Assembly (NCBI GenBank): GCA_018710795.1
Contig: DVJH01000166.1
Location: forward strand, 1 to 14,461
DNA length: 14,461 nt
From: Candidatus Galligastranaerophilus gallistercoris
Lineage (GTDB): Bacteria; Cyanobacteriota; Vampirovibrionia; Gastranaerophilales; Gastranaerophilaceae
Direction: 5' to 3'
Shown: one piece after another, positions 13,434 through 14,461 of the stretch
Layout of the letters: each line of letters opens with the position of its first letter
Numbering within the stretch: the stretch's first letter is position 1
Program-made: the position numbers and the translations under genes
The notes under the pieces: model-generated
The model's input: the letters and a program-made list of their open reading frames with translations, nothing else
Database searches by the model: none
What the model was told of the DNA's origin: nothing

Positions 13434-14327
13434 CTACATCCAATCGTTTGCAAAGGCTTTTGTTTTATGCATAACGCAGGTGTAGCATTTTTCGGTATCA
13501 AGATAAATTTTCTTTGAACACCCTTCAACGGAATATCCCGAGCGGGCTCTAAAATCGTTGCACAGTATGGGGCAGGAAAAAACGCCTTTTGAGCTTATAA
13601 TTCTTGAATTTTTGCAATCAAGTTTATTTGAATCAAATTCAAATGTTTCAAGCTGTCTGAACGTATTGGGGTCTGAATTAAAGTACGGGGTAATTTTTAA
13701 ATTTATTTGGCCGATTTCAAAATTGAATTTTTTGCACAACTCATAAAATCCTTCAAACATTTTTTCACGGGGTTCTTTATAATAGTCGGTAATCGAAATA
13801 ATGGGGTTAAAATCATATTTATAAAGGTTTTGAACTGCAAATAACGCTTTTCTGAAACTGCCCCGCCCCCTTATAAGGTCATTTTTTTGTTCATCAAAAT
13901 GTTCAAAACTTATTCTGTAAATTGTCTCAAAATCGCTCTCGTCATCAATCTTTCTTAGAAATCTCGCTTTTTTATCGTTTATAAACGTTCCGTTTGTCAA
14001 AATTGTCGTATTTGAAATTTTAAGACACATTCTTAAAATCGTATTAAAATCAGGATGCATCATAGGCTCGCCGCCCGTAAGATAAACGGACTTCAGATTT
14101 TCTTTTTTCGCCATAATCAAAGACTGCTTAATTTTATCGAGCGAGAGAAAGTCTTTTTCTTTTTTAAAAGGATTTCTTTTAATGTAACAATGGGTGCATT
14201 TTAAGTTGCAGCATTTGTTTGTAAGTTCAAAAAACAGATTGTTCAACTCTTCCGTTTCAACAACGGGAGCCTGCATGAAGCTGAGCCTCATGGCTTGTTT
14301 AACGTTTTGCAATTTTATATTCTCCAT
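13434..14327 (-). CDS. Radical SAM enzyme with cysteine-rich C-terminal region
   Basis: A 297-residue radical SAM protein. The 4Fe-4S motif C-x3-C-x2-C is at residues 40, 44 and 47 (CNLKCTHC), followed by TGGEPMMHP (SAM binding) and LTNGTFI, all typical of the partial TIM-barrel core. The C-terminal third holds at least six further cysteines (in LDCKN, FSCPILC, EGCSKK and EKCYTCVMH), the arrangement of a SPASM/Twitch-type auxiliary iron-sulfur domain. Such proteins modify peptides or enzymes, but no precursor peptide or maturation partner is visible, so the substrate is unknown. I place the start at the ATG at 14327 because AAGAAGG (14336-14330) lies just before it. A TTG at 14342 would include that site in the coding sequence and has none of its own. 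It is convergent with the PilO-like gene, 32 bp apart, so it is not in that operon. Confidence 0.87.
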   Translation of the reverse strand: MENIKLQNVKQAMRLSFMQAPVVETEELNNLFFELTNKCCNLKCTHCYIKRNPFKKEKDFLSLDKIKQSLIMAKKENLKSVYLTGGEPMMHPDFNTILRMCLKISNTTILTNGTFINDKKARFLRKIDDESDFETIYRISFEHFDEQKNDLIRGRGSFRKALFAVQNLYKYDFNPIISITDYYKEPREKMFEGFYELCKKFNFEIGQINLKITPYFNSDPNTFRQLETFEFDSNKLDCKNSRIISSKGVFSCPILCNDFRARSGYSVEGCSKKIYLDTEKCYTCVMHKTKAFANDWM

Positions 14328-14379
14328 AAACCTTCTTGACAATAGTTATGTTATAAATTCAACAACGAAAAAAAATTAC

Positions 14380-14461
14380 TCACTCGGGTAAAAAAACATT
14401 AACAGGGTGAAGGGGGTAAACGTTGAGTTTGCCCCCGTAACCGTTGTTAACCGCCGTTGCG
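14380..14461 (-). other. Possible 3' end of a truncated gene, with hairpin
   Basis: On the minus strand a frame from 14460 to a TGA at 14382-14380 would give a 26-residue C-terminus containing NNGYGGKLNVYPLHPVNVF. Another minus frame is also open over the same stretch, so coding is not established. The sequence is distinctly richer in G/C than its surroundings. It contains a hairpin at 14412-14421/14427-14436 (GGGGGTAAAC with GTTTGCCCCC, ten pairs including one wobble, loop GTTGA) and three CGTTG repeats downstream. The window ends before this can be resolved; it may be the tail of the next gene or an intergenic repeat. Confidence 0.3.

Overview
This is a low-GC stretch of a bacterial chromosome made mostly of housekeeping genes, with densely packed coding on both strands. 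The pilus/secretion inner-membrane proteins imply a Gram-negative (diderm) cell. An RpoD-type sigma factor, DXP-pathway isoprenoid synthesis (dxr), a cyanobacterial/chloroplast-type Ski2-like helicase and the strong A/T bias fit a non-photosynthetic relative of Cyanobacteria such as the gut Gastranaerophilales (Melainabacteria/Vampirovibrionia). That placement is inference and not proven by any marker here. No tRNA, rRNA, CRISPR array, transposase, integrase or phage gene was seen.

Layout. Bases 1-521 hold no convincing gene but contain a compact structured element (137-263, nested inverted repeats) and a separate hairpin (369-392). A family 2 membrane glycosyltransferase (522-1448) and a C_GCAxxG_C_C-family cysteine protein (1459-1869) follow as a two-gene unit. 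Its end overlaps by 9 bp a convergent XRE-type regulator (1861-2076, minus). Divergent from the regulator is a pair of TPR proteins, one with a signal peptide (2276-3097) and one without (3104-3706). They end at a perfect 30-bp palindromic terminator shared with a convergent alpha-glucan phosphorylase-like gene (3754-5448, minus). A Ski2-like helicase (5644-7962, minus) and dxr (8014-9159, plus) diverge from a very short shared promoter region. dxr overlaps by 12 bp the end of the convergent sigma factor gene (9148-10143, minus), which lies downstream of an rlmB-like rRNA methyltransferase gene (10205-10951, minus). Divergent from that is a two-gene operon for a PilM-PilN (GspL-like) fusion and a PilO (GspM-like) protein (11081-13401). 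It is followed by a convergent radical SAM enzyme of unknown product (13434-14327, minus). The last 80 bases hold a strong hairpin and possibly the tail of another gene.

The observations most worth following are four. The phosphorylase-like protein has serine where the family has its pyridoxal-phosphate lysine. The PilM/PilN fusion has GspL-like architecture and a degenerate actin-type nucleotide site. The first intergenic region carries a nested inverted-repeat element. Several genes without a Shine-Dalgarno sequence have a promoter -10 box placed as if their mRNAs were leaderless. I did not find a clear multi-gene defence or mobile system; most of the window is ordinary housekeeping sequence.
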